Positions 53,129 to 61,021 of a DNA stretch of 64,000 nt are shown here, in pieces. The notes beneath the pieces were generated by a model. That model saw nothing but the letters and a program-made list of their open reading frames with translations. It had not been told where the DNA came from and ran no database searches. This DNA comes from an uncultured Oscillospiraceae bacterium (GTDB lineage Bacteria > Bacillota > Clostridia > Oscillospirales > Oscillospiraceae). The stretch covers positions 1 to 64,000 of the forward strand of contig CAKTTB010000001.1 in assembly GCA_934613505.1 (NCBI GenBank), read 5' to 3'. The translations under genes were made by a program, and so were the position numbers. The first letter of the stretch is position 1; each line of letters starts with the position of its first letter.

Positions 53129-54999
53129 GCAAGGTATTTCAGATGATCGGCGGAAGCGGTGGCGGCATCAAGCTCGCGTCCATCGAGATCACAACGCCGC
53201 CTACGAAGACCGCCTACAAGGCTGGTGAGCAGTTCTCGACGGCTGGCATGGTTGTCAAGGCGACGTATTCCAACGGCGCCACGCTGATTGCAACAGGCGC
53301 TTCGGTCGAGCCGAGCGGCGGTCTGGAAGCAGGTCGCACCAGCGTCACCATCCGATACACGGAGGGCGGCGTATCCTGCACCGCAACACAGGCGATCACA
53401 GTCACCAAGACGAATGTGACCGTGCCGAGCCAGAGCGGAAGCCTGACCTATTCAGGCAGCTCGCAAAGCCCGGCATGGTACAACTACGATACGACGAAAA
53501 TGACGCTCGGCGGCACGACCAGCGGCACGAACGCCGGCAATTACAGCGCGAAGTTTACGCTGAAAGACACAGCCCTCTATCAGTGGGCAGACGGCTCGAC
53601 CGCGCCGAAAACCGTATCGTGGAAGATCGGCAAGGCAGATGGTTCACTGATGCTCAGCAAGACTTCGATCAAGCTGGAAGACGGAAAGCTGACAGATTCT
53701 TTCACGGTCACACGGCTTGGCACAGGAACAATCACAGCCGTGTCCAACCGCCCCGATATTGCCAGTGTTTCCATTTCGGGAAATATTGTGACCGTCCACA
53801 GCGTCGATGAAAACTCCGGCACGGTTACGATCACGGTTTCCGTTGCCAGCGACACGAACTACAACGCGCCGGCAAGCAAGACCTGCACCGTGTCGTGCGT
53901 GTTCGTGACAATCTTCGGCGTCTGCTGGACGTACAGCAACTCCTCTCCGGCTCTTTCCCGCCTGACGCCGAGCAACGACCCGAACGGCTATGTCAATGCC
54001 GCCGTGTCCTCGGAGCCGCGCGCTGCCATCGGCACAGGCGCTGGCAGCTCTCCATTCGACGCATTCATGCCGTGGCAAGGCATGGAGGAATACAACATCA
54101 TCAACGGCGCGGTGTCGTACAAAAAGGGACAGTCCGGATTCTCCCGCACGTCCTACGATACGATGGTCTTTATCCCTGAGTTTTACTACAAGATCGTCTA
54201 TAACAGCAGCCAGAGCAAGATCTATTACTACGTTGCAAACGCGCCGTTCACCGGCTTTTCCAAGCACCCCGGTTCTGGCCGCTATGTTGGTCGCTACAAC
54301 ACGATTGCCAGCTACTACTCTAAGTCTGGCGCGAATCCGTTGACGAACATCACACGCGCCACAGCCCGCACAAACTCACGGAACAAGGGCAGCAAGTGGC
54401 AGCAGTACGATTATGCGTCGTGGTGCGCGGTCTGGCTGCTCTATCTCGTCGAGTATGCAAACTGGGACAGCCAGAGCAAGATCGGCAACGGTATTGTCGG
54501 CGCATCGTCGGTTTCCAAAACAGGCACGACAGACAGCATGACCTACCATACGGGCACGGCAGCTTCGTCCAGAACAAGCGCGGGTGGTGTGCAGTATCGC
54601 GGCATTGAAAATCCGTGGGGCAATGTCTACGACTGGCTCGACGGCATCAACTTCAACAACCGCGCGGCTTATATCTGCACCGATCCGTCGAAGTATGCGG
54701 ATGATACGTCCACCAACTATACATCGGCAGGGCTCAGCCTGCCGAGCAGTGACGGCTATATCAAGACGCTTGGTAACTGCACGGCGCTCCCGTGGGCGTT
54801 CATTCCGACCGGAACCGGAGGAAGCCAGACAACCTACGTCCCCGACTACGTGTATTCGTACACCGGCTGGCGTCTGCCTGCCGTCGGCGGCTCCTTTAGC
54901 TATTCCGCTGCGGGTTGCGGCCTGTTCTTCTTCGGTGGCTACTGCAATTCGTCCGACGCGAGCTCGAACATCGGCGCCCGCCTCCTTTACGTCCCCTAA
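53125..54999 (+). CDS. DGR-diversified receptor-binding tip (Ig-like + C-type-lectin-like)
   Basis: 624 residues. Two or three Ig/Big-like domains (about 15-260; IEITTPPTKTAYKAGEQFST) precede a C-type-lectin/formylglycine-enzyme-like domain (260-624), with RGIENPWGNVYDWLDG and the terminal GWRLPAVGG segment. The last 46 codons coincide with the variable repeat. Diversification should change receptor contacts. It overlaps the shaft gene by 4 bp. Confidence 0.92.
   Translation: MSKVFQMIGGSGGGIKLASIEITTPPTKTAYKAGEQFSTAGMVVKATYSNGATLIATGASVEPSGGLEAGRTSVTIRYTEGGVSCTATQAITVTKTNVTVPSQSGSLTYSGSSQSPAWYNYDTTKMTLGGTTSGTNAGNYSAKFTLKDTALYQWADGSTAPKTVSWKIGKADGSLMLSKTSIKLEDGKLTDSFTVTRLGTGTITAVSNRPDIASVSISGNIVTVHSVDENSGTVTITVSVASDTNYNAPASKTCTVSCVFVTIFGVCWTYSNSSPALSRLTPSNDPNGYVNAAVSSEPRAAIGTGAGSSPFDAFMPWQGMEEYNIINGAVSYKKGQSGFSRTSYDTMVFIPEFYYKIVYNSSQSKIYYYVANAPFTGFSKHPGSGRYVGRYNTIASYYSKSGANPLTNITRATARTNSRNKGSKWQQYDYASWCAVWLLYLVEYANWDSQSKIGNGIVGASSVSKTGTTDSMTYHTGTAASSRTSAGGVQYRGIENPWGNVYDWLDGINFNNRAAYICTDPSKYADDTSTNYTSAGLSLPSSDGYIKTLGNCTALPWAFIPTGTGGSQTTYVPDYVYSYTGWRLPAVGGSFSYSAAGCGLFFFGGYCNSSDASSNIGARLLYVP
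54849..54987 (+). repeat. DGR variable repeat (VR)
   Basis: 139 bp matching the template repeat at 55611-55749. All 12 substitutions in the common segment are at template adenines (AAC to TAC, GAC or AGC, AAT to GGT or TAT, TAC to TCC or TGC). The 3' end is GC-rich (GGCGCCCGCCTCC) as expected of an initiation-of-mutagenic-homing site. Confidence 0.94.
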
Positions 55000-55007
55000 T
55001 GGGGGAC

Positions 55008-55025
55008 CGGGGGCCGCAGCCCCCG
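55008..55025 (+). promoter_or_regulatory. DGR cruciform/hairpin 3' of VR
   Basis: CGGGGGC-CGCA-GCCCCCG, a perfect 7-bp stem with a 4-nt loop, starts 9 bp after the VR gene stop. In the Bordetella phage DGR a short GC hairpin just after VR raises homing efficiency. An identical copy lies at 55389-55406. Confidence 0.8.
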
Positions 55026-55229
55026 CGGGCTTTCGTTTTCAGAGCGGATCGTCTTACGCTCTGGCGCGGCAGCGCCATTCCCTATATATCCGCGCGAAGC
55101 GCGGCGCGTATATTTTTTCAAAATAACGTATTTCGTTATTTTCTCCCGTTTTCGGATCTTCCCGACGCATAGACAGTATAATTTTGACGGGATTATCTGC
55201 GCAGCTTGTGCGATGGCTTCTGGTTCGCC

Positions 55230-55368
55230 CGTGTATTCGAGCACCGGCTGGCGTCTGCCTGCCGTCGGCGGCTACTTTTACTATTCCGCTGCGTATTGCG
55301 GCCTGTTCTTCTTCTATGGCTACTACTATTCGTCCTACGCGTACTCGTACATCGGCGCCCGCCTCCTT
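55230..55368 (+). repeat. Second VR-like copy (VR/TR hybrid) in a 381-bp tandem duplication
   Basis: Same repeat, exactly 381 bp after VR and 381 bp before TR. The left flank equals that of TR and the right flank that of VR. It differs from TR at 10 positions, all template adenines: nine are first A of AAY changed to T, one AAC to AGC. The 55-codon ORF over it (55213-55380) has no ribosome site. Confidence 0.9.
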
Positions 55369-55388
55369 TACGTCCCCTAATGGGGGAC

Positions 55389-55406
55389 CGGGGGCCGCAG
55401 CCCCCG
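55389..55406 (+). promoter_or_regulatory. DGR hairpin, second copy
   Basis: Exact copy of the 55008-55025 GC hairpin after the middle repeat, so this copy too could serve as a homing target. Confidence 0.75.
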
Positions 55407-55610
55407 CGGGCTTTCGTTTTCAGAGCGGATCGTCTTACGCTCTGGCGCGGCAGCGCCATTCCCTATATATCCGCGCGAAGCGCGGCGCGTATATTTTTTC
55501 AAAATAACGTATTTCGTTATTTTCTCCCGTTTTCGGATCTTCCCGACGCATAGACAGTATAATTTTGACGGGATTATCTGCGCAGCTTGTGCGATGGCTT
55601 CTGGTTCGCC

Positions 55611-55749
55611 CGTGTATTCGAACACCGGCTGGCGTCTGCCTGCCGTCGGCGGCTACTTTAACAATTCCGCTGCGAATTGCGGCCTGTTCTTCTTCAATGG
55701 CAACTACAATTCGTCCAACGCGAACTCGAACATCGGCGCCCGCCTACTT
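55611..55749 (+). repeat. DGR template repeat (TR)
   Basis: AAC/AAT-rich copy (AACACCGG ... TTTAACAATTCC ... TCCAACGCGAACTCGAAC). It diverges from VR right after the shared GGCGCCCGCCT (IMH* side: ACTTGTTTG instead of CCTTTACG). Transcribed towards the RT gene 131 bp downstream; its RNA should be the template for adenine-mutagenic reverse transcription. An ORF across it (55594-55827) is incidental. The spacer 55750-55880 probably folds as part of the template RNA. Confidence 0.92.
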
Positions 55750-55880
55750 GTTTGTATGCTCCATTTCTTTGCGCAGATTCTCCCTCACCGCTTGGTGGAA
55801 ATATTGCCGCTACAGGACGGGCTCTAGTACGGCCGAAAGGTATCTGGAAAGACCCCGATGGCAAACAAGGAGCGAGGCAT

Positions 55881-56978
55881 ATGCCAAAAAGAAAAGGATT
55901 CCTGTATGAATGGATGTGTGACAAAGAACACATCCGCGAAGCCATTGTGTTTGGCGCGAAAGACAAACACGATCGGCGCGACGTAAGACGGGTGCTGGCC
56001 GACGTGGACGGCTTCACGGACCGCGTCTATGATCTTCTGCAGACGCAGACTTTCGCCCCAGCCCAGCCGAAGAAGCGCAAGATCTTCGACAACAGCAGCC
56101 GAAAGTGGAGAGAGATCGAATACGTTCCGTTCTTCCCCGACGGCATTGTCCACACGTTGATGGTCTTGGCGGCGGCGCCGGTCTTCCTGCGCGGGATGAA
56201 TTACTGGTGCTGCGCATCAGTACCGGGACGCGGCGGAAAGCACGCGCTTCGGCGCTGCAAGCGTGTCATTCACCACGGCAAAAAAGGAAGCCGGTACGTC
56301 TGCAAAATGGACGTTCACCACTTCTACCATTCTGTCGACCGCCGCAAGCTGATCTGGATGCTGGCGCACAAGATCAAGGACAAGAAGTATCTAAAGCTGA
56401 CGTGGGAGATCCTGCAAACCTGCGAACAGGGGCTGGCCATTGGCTTTTTCATCTGCCAGTGGCTTGCAAACTTCTATCTGGAATCGCTCGACCGTTACAT
56501 CACGACGCTCGACGGTGTGAAGTACAGCGTGCGATACATGGATGATATTGTCCTCTTTGGCCCGAACAAAAAGAAGCTGCACCGTGCGCGGAAAGCGATT
56601 GCCGAGTATCTGCAAAAGCGGCTGCGGCTGCAGATGAAAGGTAACTGGCAGGTGTTCCCCTTAAAAGCACGGCCGCTGGATTACGTCGGGTATCGCTTTT
56701 ACCGCGATTATACTACCATGCGCCGAAAAAACTTCCTGCGCTTTACGCGCCAATGCCGCAAAGTGCGCAAGAAGATCGAGCGTCACCAGCGGATCGCGTA
56801 TCGGACGGCATCGGGGCTTTTGAGCCGGATCGGCCAGCTCAAGCATTGCAATTCCGCTGCGGCGCGGAAAAAGTATGTTGACCCCATCGGGGTACGAATC
56901 TTGAAGGAGGTTGTGCGAAATGAAAGTAAGAGGCGACAATGCGCCGGCAAATGCGTTTTCGCTGGAGGAGCAGCCTGA
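55881..56978 (+). CDS. DGR reverse transcriptase
   Basis: 365 residues from the ATG at 55881 (AAGGAGCGAGGCAT upstream). RT motifs: the catalytic Asp in CKMDVHHFYHSVD (about 144), GLAIGFFICQWLANFYL (184-200), the DGR-specific form of motif 4 with IGxxxCQ where SQ is usual, and YMDD (219-222). It synthesises error-prone cDNA from TR RNA with A-specific misincorporation. No Avd accessory gene is seen beside it. Confidence 0.93.
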   Translation: MPKRKGFLYEWMCDKEHIREAIVFGAKDKHDRRDVRRVLADVDGFTDRVYDLLQTQTFAPAQPKKRKIFDNSSRKWREIEYVPFFPDGIVHTLMVLAAAPVFLRGMNYWCCASVPGRGGKHALRRCKRVIHHGKKGSRYVCKMDVHHFYHSVDRRKLIWMLAHKIKDKKYLKLTWEILQTCEQGLAIGFFICQWLANFYLESLDRYITTLDGVKYSVRYMDDIVLFGPNKKKLHRARKAIAEYLQKRLRLQMKGNWQVFPLKARPLDYVGYRFYRDYTTMRRKNFLRFTRQCRKVRKKIERHQRIAYRTASGLLSRIGQLKHCNSAAARKKYVDPIGVRILKEVVRNESKRRQCAGKCVFAGGAA

Positions 56979-57300
56979 CAAACCCGGCTACTGCCTTGTG
57001 CGGTTCTATGAGAACGTAGCTCCGTTCTCGGAAACGCAGGGCGAGCTGACGATCTCCGGCTTCGAGTACGACGAATACCATCTGGAGCTTCCGTTCTATG
57101 ACGGGATCTATGATGATATTCTCGGCAGCTTCGACGGCTATTTCGCGCAGGCGAAGCTGGCCGAAGCCGAAAAGGAGACCATTCCGAAGCTGAAACAGCA
57201 GGTAAGCGACCTGCAAAGCGTCAATGAAGGACTGTCCGCACAGATCACGCAGGCGCAGCTTGCGCTCTGTGACGTCTATGAGCTTGTGATCGGAGGTTGA
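56920..57300 (+). CDS. Tail-associated protein, 126 residues
   Basis: The ATG at 56920 overlaps the RT 3' end by 59 bp. The N-terminal beta region (PGYCLVRFYENVAPFSETQG) and C-terminal coiled coil (ETIPKLKQQVSDLQSVNEGL) are typical of small proteins placed before XkdX-like genes in Clostridia and Bacillus prophages. Role unknown. Confidence 0.7.
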   Translation: MKVRGDNAPANAFSLEEQPDKPGYCLVRFYENVAPFSETQGELTISGFEYDEYHLELPFYDGIYDDILGSFDGYFAQAKLAEAEKETIPKLKQQVSDLQSVNEGLSAQITQAQLALCDVYELVIGG

Positions 57301-57425
57301 TGGATATGGCGAAAGTGTATGCCGAGCTGATTCGAAAGGGGCTGAAAACACTTGATGATGTGCCGGAACGACTGCGCGAGGAAGTCCGGCGTATCCTTGA
57401 AGAAGATGAGGTCGAGGGCGTATGA
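57300..57425 (+). CDS. XkdX-like small protein, copy 1 (41 residues)
   Basis: The ATG overlaps the upstream stop, with GGAGG upstream. KVYAELIRKGLKTLDDVPER is the XkdX pattern: a short conserved protein after tail-fibre genes. Paralogous to the next gene. Function unknown. Confidence 0.7.
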   Translation: MDMAKVYAELIRKGLKTLDDVPERLREEVRRILEEDEVEGV

Positions 57426-57478
57426 AGCGCCTTCGACTTTTTCTTTTGACTATTCTGTGTGGAAAGGAGGTCGCTGAT

Positions 57479-57595
57479 ATGGCAATCGTGTATGCGACGT
57501 TGATCGTCAAGGGCAAAAAGACGCTCGACCAGGTGCCGGCTCTCATCAAGCCGCAGGTCGAGGAAATCCTGAAGGATCTCGAAGTAGAGATCTGA
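57479..57595 (+). CDS. XkdX-like small protein, copy 2 (38 residues)
   Basis: The ATG follows AAAGGAGGTCGCTGAT. IVYATLIVKGKKTLDQVPAL aligns directly with copy 1. A 19-codon frame from 57422 leads into its ribosome site. Tandem duplication of this gene is common in related prophages; role unknown. Confidence 0.7.
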   Translation: MAIVYATLIVKGKKTLDQVPALIKPQVEEILKDLEVEI

Positions 57596-57660
57596 CACGC
57601 AGCAGGAGGGGCGGCACGGTCTGCCTCTCCTGCATTTTGCAAGTAGAGGTGAAAGTGATT

Positions 57661-58002
57661 ATGACAATCAACGCTGGTGAGTTTCTGATCGCGTTTGTCG
57701 CGGCTATGGGGATTCCGTCCGCCATCATGGGCTTTATCGTCTGGAAACTGGAACGGAAAATTGCGGCGCGTGATAAGCGCGCCGAAGAGCAGGATGAAGC
57801 GCAGAAAGACTTCTTTCTGCTCATGGTGCAGAGTACAGGCGCAGCAATCGCGCTCGGCGAAGCAACCGCCAAGGCGGTACAGCGCATTCCAGACGCGAAC
57901 TGCAACGGCGATATGCACGATGCTCTGAACTACGCAGCCAACATCAAGCATAAGCAGAAGGATTTTTTGACAAAGCAGGGCATTCACGCCCTGTATGACT
58001 AA
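57661..58002 (+). CDS. Small membrane protein, holin-accessory candidate
   Basis: 113 residues. One N-terminal transmembrane helix (about 6-27, FLIAFVAAMGIPSAIMGFIV) and a charged cytoplasmic tail (KRAEEQDEAQKDFF) followed by a helical region. Directly precedes the LLH-type holin, as BhlA/holin-like partners often do. Confidence 0.7.
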   Translation: MTINAGEFLIAFVAAMGIPSAIMGFIVWKLERKIAARDKRAEEQDEAQKDFFLLMVQSTGAAIALGEATAKAVQRIPDANCNGDMHDALNYAANIKHKQKDFLTKQGIHALYD

Positions 58003-58017
58003 GGAGGAACACGATTC

Positions 58018-58359
58018 ATGGAATACAACATTACCACCATCATTCAGGCGGTATTTGCGCTGATCGCAGCAGTCATTACCGTCATTGTCATTCCGTACAT
58101 CAAGAGCAAGACCACAGCCCAGCAGCAGGCAGAAATCAACGCATGGGTGAAGATTGCCGTATCTGCCGCAGAGCAGATTTACAACGGCTCCGGTCGCGGT
58201 CCTGAGAAGAAAGCGTATGTCTTGGAATGGCTCAGGCAGCGCGGCATTACGGTTGACGAAGCCAAACTGGACGCTATGATCGAGTCCGCCGTTTATGAAT
58301 TGAAAAGCGGCGTTTTGGCTGTCGGTGAGCTTTCGACCTCCGGGGGCGACGAAACATGA
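58018..58359 (+). CDS. Holin, LLH family
   Basis: 113 residues. One N-terminal transmembrane segment (about 7-28), then AEQIYNGSGRGPEKKAYVLE and a C-terminal helical part, the signature of phage LL-H-type holins. Releases the endolysin encoded next; ATGA overlap with it. Confidence 0.88.
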   Translation: MEYNITTIIQAVFALIAAVITVIVIPYIKSKTTAQQQAEINAWVKIAVSAAEQIYNGSGRGPEKKAYVLEWLRQRGITVDEAKLDAMIESAVYELKSGVLAVGELSTSGGDET

Positions 58360-59129
58360 GCGTACGCATCGGGCAGGCGTCGCTCGGCGAAACTGGCGCG
58401 CATGGGCAGAAACCCGGCAATCAGACCGGTCGCGAATTAAACTTCGCGTATTGGTACTCTGGAAGCTGGCTCGGTGTTCTCCGGTTCAAGGACCGCAGGA
58501 AAGCCGAGCTAGCCGCGCAGGCGTGCGAAGCTGGTGTCGGCAACAAGAACATCGGGTACGATCAGGACGGTCGCAACACGGCCTACGTCGCTGCGGAAGC
58601 GGTAGACTTCATTCTGAGCAAGATCGCAAAGCCCGTAGAAACGGACTGCAGCGCGTTTATGATGCTCTGCGCAATTTCCGCTGGCGTCGACGCCCTGAAA
58701 GAAACCTACCGCAAGCAGGGCAATTCCTGCACGACCTACTGCATGATGCACTGCTTCCCTGCTACGGGAGAATTTGAATTGCTGACTGACCGGAAGTACC
58801 TGACATCTGACGCCTACCTGCGCCGGGGCGATATTCTGGTATCGTCCGGGCATACGGTCATGGTGTTGGAAAACGGAGAAAAGGAGGACGACGATATGGA
58901 CAAAGCAACCTTCACAGAGCTTTTCCGCGAAATGCGGAAAGATCTTCAGGACAATGACTGCAGCGATTGGAGCGAAGCTGCTCGCCAGTGGGCAGTCAAC
59001 AACGGCATCGTGCAGGGCGGCGCACCGCTGCCCGACGGCTCCGCGAACTTCATGTGGCAGGACATGATGACGCGCGAGCAGCTCGTCACGGTTCTTTACC
59101 GCTTCGCGCAGAAGCTCGGCATGATCTGA
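58356..59129 (+). CDS. Endolysin: NlpC/P60-type amidase/peptidase with SLH-like wall-binding domain
   Basis: 257 residues. The catalytic part 1-175 has Cys in TDCSAFMMLC and His in SSGHTVMVLENG. After an acidic linker the C-terminal 200-257 is SLH-like (SEAARQWAVNNGIVQGG; MTREQLVTVLYRFAQ). It would cut peptidoglycan at lysis. An internal start at 58896 may give the wall-binding part separately. Confidence 0.88.
   Translation: MSVRIGQASLGETGAHGQKPGNQTGRELNFAYWYSGSWLGVLRFKDRRKAELAAQACEAGVGNKNIGYDQDGRNTAYVAAEAVDFILSKIAKPVETDCSAFMMLCAISAGVDALKETYRKQGNSCTTYCMMHCFPATGEFELLTDRKYLTSDAYLRRGDILVSSGHTVMVLENGEKEDDDMDKATFTELFREMRKDLQDNDCSDWSEAARQWAVNNGIVQGGAPLPDGSANFMWQDMMTREQLVTVLYRFAQKLGMI
58896..59129 (+). 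CDS. Internal in-frame start of the endolysin SLH domain
   Basis: The ATG at 58896 is in frame and preceded by AAAAGGAGGACGACG. The product would have 77 residues: the SLH-like wall-binding domain alone. Secondary translation of cell-wall-binding domains is documented for several clostridial endolysins; here it is predicted only. Confidence 0.55.
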   Translation: MDKATFTELFREMRKDLQDNDCSDWSEAARQWAVNNGIVQGGAPLPDGSANFMWQDMMTREQLVTVLYRFAQKLGMI

Positions 59130-59449
59130 TGGCTCAGAAAAAGCGCAGGAGAAAGAAGCTGGACACGAGCAAACTCGTCTGCTTCCTGCTGGTCGGGTCT
59201 GGCTTGCTTATCACGCAGGAATGTATTTACCTGATGCGCCTGTGCATCAAGTCCAACTATATGGCTTCTGCCGCTTGGTTGACAGCCGCGCTCAGTCTGG
59301 CGCAGGTTATCATCATCACGGGCGGCAAGTGCTATTTTGAGCTGGTCAAGTCCGACCACAAGCGTGGCGGCATCACGTTTGAAGCCGCCAAGGCAAACGG
59401 CTTTCAGGAGCAGGACGCACCGGACAACGTGGACAGCGCCTTTATCTGA
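59129..59449 (+). CDS. Two-helix membrane protein after the endolysin
   Basis: 106 residues. A basic N-terminus (AQKKRRRKKLD), transmembrane segments at about 16-34 and 43-66 and a polar C-terminus. Its start overlaps the endolysin stop by 1 base. Possibly a second holin or lysis regulator; no family recognised. Confidence 0.6.
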   Translation: MAQKKRRRKKLDTSKLVCFLLVGSGLLITQECIYLMRLCIKSNYMASAAWLTAALSLAQVIIITGGKCYFELVKSDHKRGGITFEAAKANGFQEQDAPDNVDSAFI

Positions 59450-59459
59450 ACACACGAAC

Positions 59460-59509
59460 AAACCCCTCGCATGGCAGAAGTGTCATGTGAGGGGTTTTCT
59501 TTTTTGCGC
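59460..59509 (+). terminator. Terminator of the late operon
   Basis: AACCCCTC-G-CATG pairs with CATG-T-GAGGGGTT and is followed by TTCTTTTTT. It closes the rightward structural and lysis operon. Confidence 0.9.
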
Positions 59510-59612
59510 GGCTCTGGCGGCTCGCTACGCCGTTTTTATATCTGCCCATTGATTCTCTCGTCGCTTTGCGCTGCCTAAACTTGCAAGTCCAGCAGCGACG
59601 CGACAGAGGCGC

Positions 59613-59840
59613 TTACTTCGTGCTATACGCTTTCGGTGTTATCTGAATCACAATCTCGTCACGTTTCAATGTCACGAAATTTATCTTCGCTTCGAGCGTT
59701 CCCGGCATGGACGCGGCTGGCAGCATATACAGGCTGGCAAAATGCCCGATCGTCAATGGTCCGGCTTTCACCACAACCGGAATCTCATCACTGGCCGCTC
59801 CAATCTGATTACAGAAGTCGAGGACGGTAATTTTTTTCAT
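59613..59840 (-). CDS. Small protein, 75 residues (last gene of leftward accessory operon)
   Basis: The ATG at 59840 follows GAGGAGGATTATTGAGC. Mixed alpha/beta (KKITVLDFCNQIGAASDEIP; TLEAKINFVTLKRDEIVI). It overlaps the stop region of the zinc-finger gene upstream in the operon by a few bases less than zero (2-bp gap). No function known. Confidence 0.6.
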   Translation of the reverse strand: MKKITVLDFCNQIGAASDEIPVVVKAGPLTIGHFASLYMLPAASMPGTLEAKINFVTLKRDEIVIQITPKAYSTK

Positions 59841-59842
59841 GC

Positions 59843-60541
59843 TCAATAATCCTCCTCAATACATTCGTCCGCTTCGGTGTAGTATTCTCCGTCGTAGCCT
59901 TTTCCCATAACCTTGTCGTAGCAATCGAAGCAGACCAACCGGTAAGTAATGCCGTGGCAGTCTCGTGTAAAAGTCATGTCCTCTCGCAGAAACTCACCCT
60001 TGCAGACAGGGCATTCGATCTTCCGCGCTTTCTCCCACCCGGCGTCTTCCAGATCGTCGAAGCCGTTCCAGACGTCCTCCATGACGATCTGCTTTTCATC
60101 GTTCACGATGAGACCTGCAGCATCCTCGCCGTAAAGCTCACTTTCAAGCAGGAACAGGTGCGCGGTGAGCGTTTCCGGTTTGCCGTCCACGTCCGGGGTA
60201 ATCTGAAAATCGCCCTCGTCAATGACATACCACGTTCCCTCGTGACCGGCGATCTCGATGCCGTCGCTATTCCAGCTCAGCATACGCCACAACTCCGGTT
60301 CTTTTGTGATTGCCCACACGTTGAGTGAATTCTGCTTATGCGCAAAATCTTCGAGAGCTTCAACCGTTCCGCAGGTGTCGCAGATGTAGCAGCCAATGCG
60401 GCGGCTGAGGGCGTTGTGTGTGACGCTCTCTGCGTCCATCGTCATCTTCCCGCAGCGGGGACACGCGAAGTGTCCACCCGGCTGCTTTTTGGCAAAGCGT
60501 TCGATCAATGTCTTTGCCGGCTTATCGATCATCAGTCCCAT
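59843..60541 (-). CDS. Zinc-finger protein with two metal sites, 232 residues
   Basis: The ATG at 60541 follows AAGGAGGCTCAGAGC. The N-terminal CPRCGKMTMDAE ... CYICDTCGTVEAL forms one zinc ribbon and the C-terminal CPVCKGEF ... CFDCYDK a second. The middle is an acidic beta-rich domain (GTWYVIDEGDFQITPDVDGK). Segments like this appear in large polyvalent phage and plasmid proteins. Function unknown; possibly anti-host. Confidence 0.65.
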   Translation of the reverse strand: MGLMIDKPAKTLIERFAKKQPGGHFACPRCGKMTMDAESVTHNALSRRIGCYICDTCGTVEALEDFAHKQNSLNVWAITKEPELWRMLSWNSDGIEIAGHEGTWYVIDEGDFQITPDVDGKPETLTAHLFLLESELYGEDAAGLIVNDEKQIVMEDVWNGFDDLEDAGWEKARKIECPVCKGEFLREDMTFTRDCHGITYRLVCFDCYDKVMGKGYDGEYYTEADECIEEDY

Positions 60542-60554
60542 GCTCTGAGCCTCC

Positions 60555-60776
60555 TTACCACTCTTGCCCCTCAAAGTCTTCCAGCGCATTCAGCGCGGCA
60601 AAGTGTTCGCGCATAAATTTGCCCGCATCTTCGTCCTGCCGATTTATCAGTTCCTCATCTGCACCGTTTTCTTCGTATTCGCGTTGAAGCCGTCTGGAGT
60701 TCTCGTAGACTTCTTTGCGCTTACGCTCATCCTCAATCAAGAGTGCGTGAATGTATTCCAACGTTTTGATCGTCAT
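60555..60776 (-). CDS. Acidic helical small protein, 73 residues
   Basis: The ATG at 60776 follows AAAGGAGAAAGCCTT. Almost all helix (LIEDERKRKEVYENSRRLQR), ending LEDFEGQEW. Unknown function. Confidence 0.6.
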   Translation of the reverse strand: MTIKTLEYIHALLIEDERKRKEVYENSRRLQREYEENGADEELINRQDEDAGKFMREHFAALNALEDFEGQEW

Positions 60777-60790
60777 AAGGCTTTCTCCTT

Positions 60791-61021
60791 TCACTCGATA
60801 GCAGCTTCGATGCTGCTGATAGCTTCTTCCAAACTGTCCACAGCACTGGAAAGATTGTCACAGGCTTCGTCGGCTTTTTCGTAGCGTTCGCTTTCCTGCA
60901 TATTCTCCGGGATATTGTCCCGGTATTCTTCTTCTTCAGCCTGAAGGTCTTCGAGGCTGCATTTCAGCTCCTCCAACTGGTCGATGATGGCCTGCAAATT
61001 CTTGCGGCGGATTTTATTCAT
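60791..61021 (-). CDS. Acidic coiled-coil protein, 76 residues
   Basis: The ATG at 61021 overlaps the stop region of the upstream gene. Heptad-like sequence LQAIIDQLEELKCSLEDLQA and repeated Glu/Asp make it strongly acidic. Unknown; could mimic DNA or dimerise. Confidence 0.6.
   Translation of the reverse strand: MNKIRRKNLQAIIDQLEELKCSLEDLQAEEEEYRDNIPENMQESERYEKADEACDNLSSAVDSLEEAISSIEAAIE

Noticed and set aside
55213..55380. 55-codon ORF over the middle repeat as a second lectin gene
   Set aside because: No ribosome site and only the C-terminal strand region; best read as duplicated DGR DNA.
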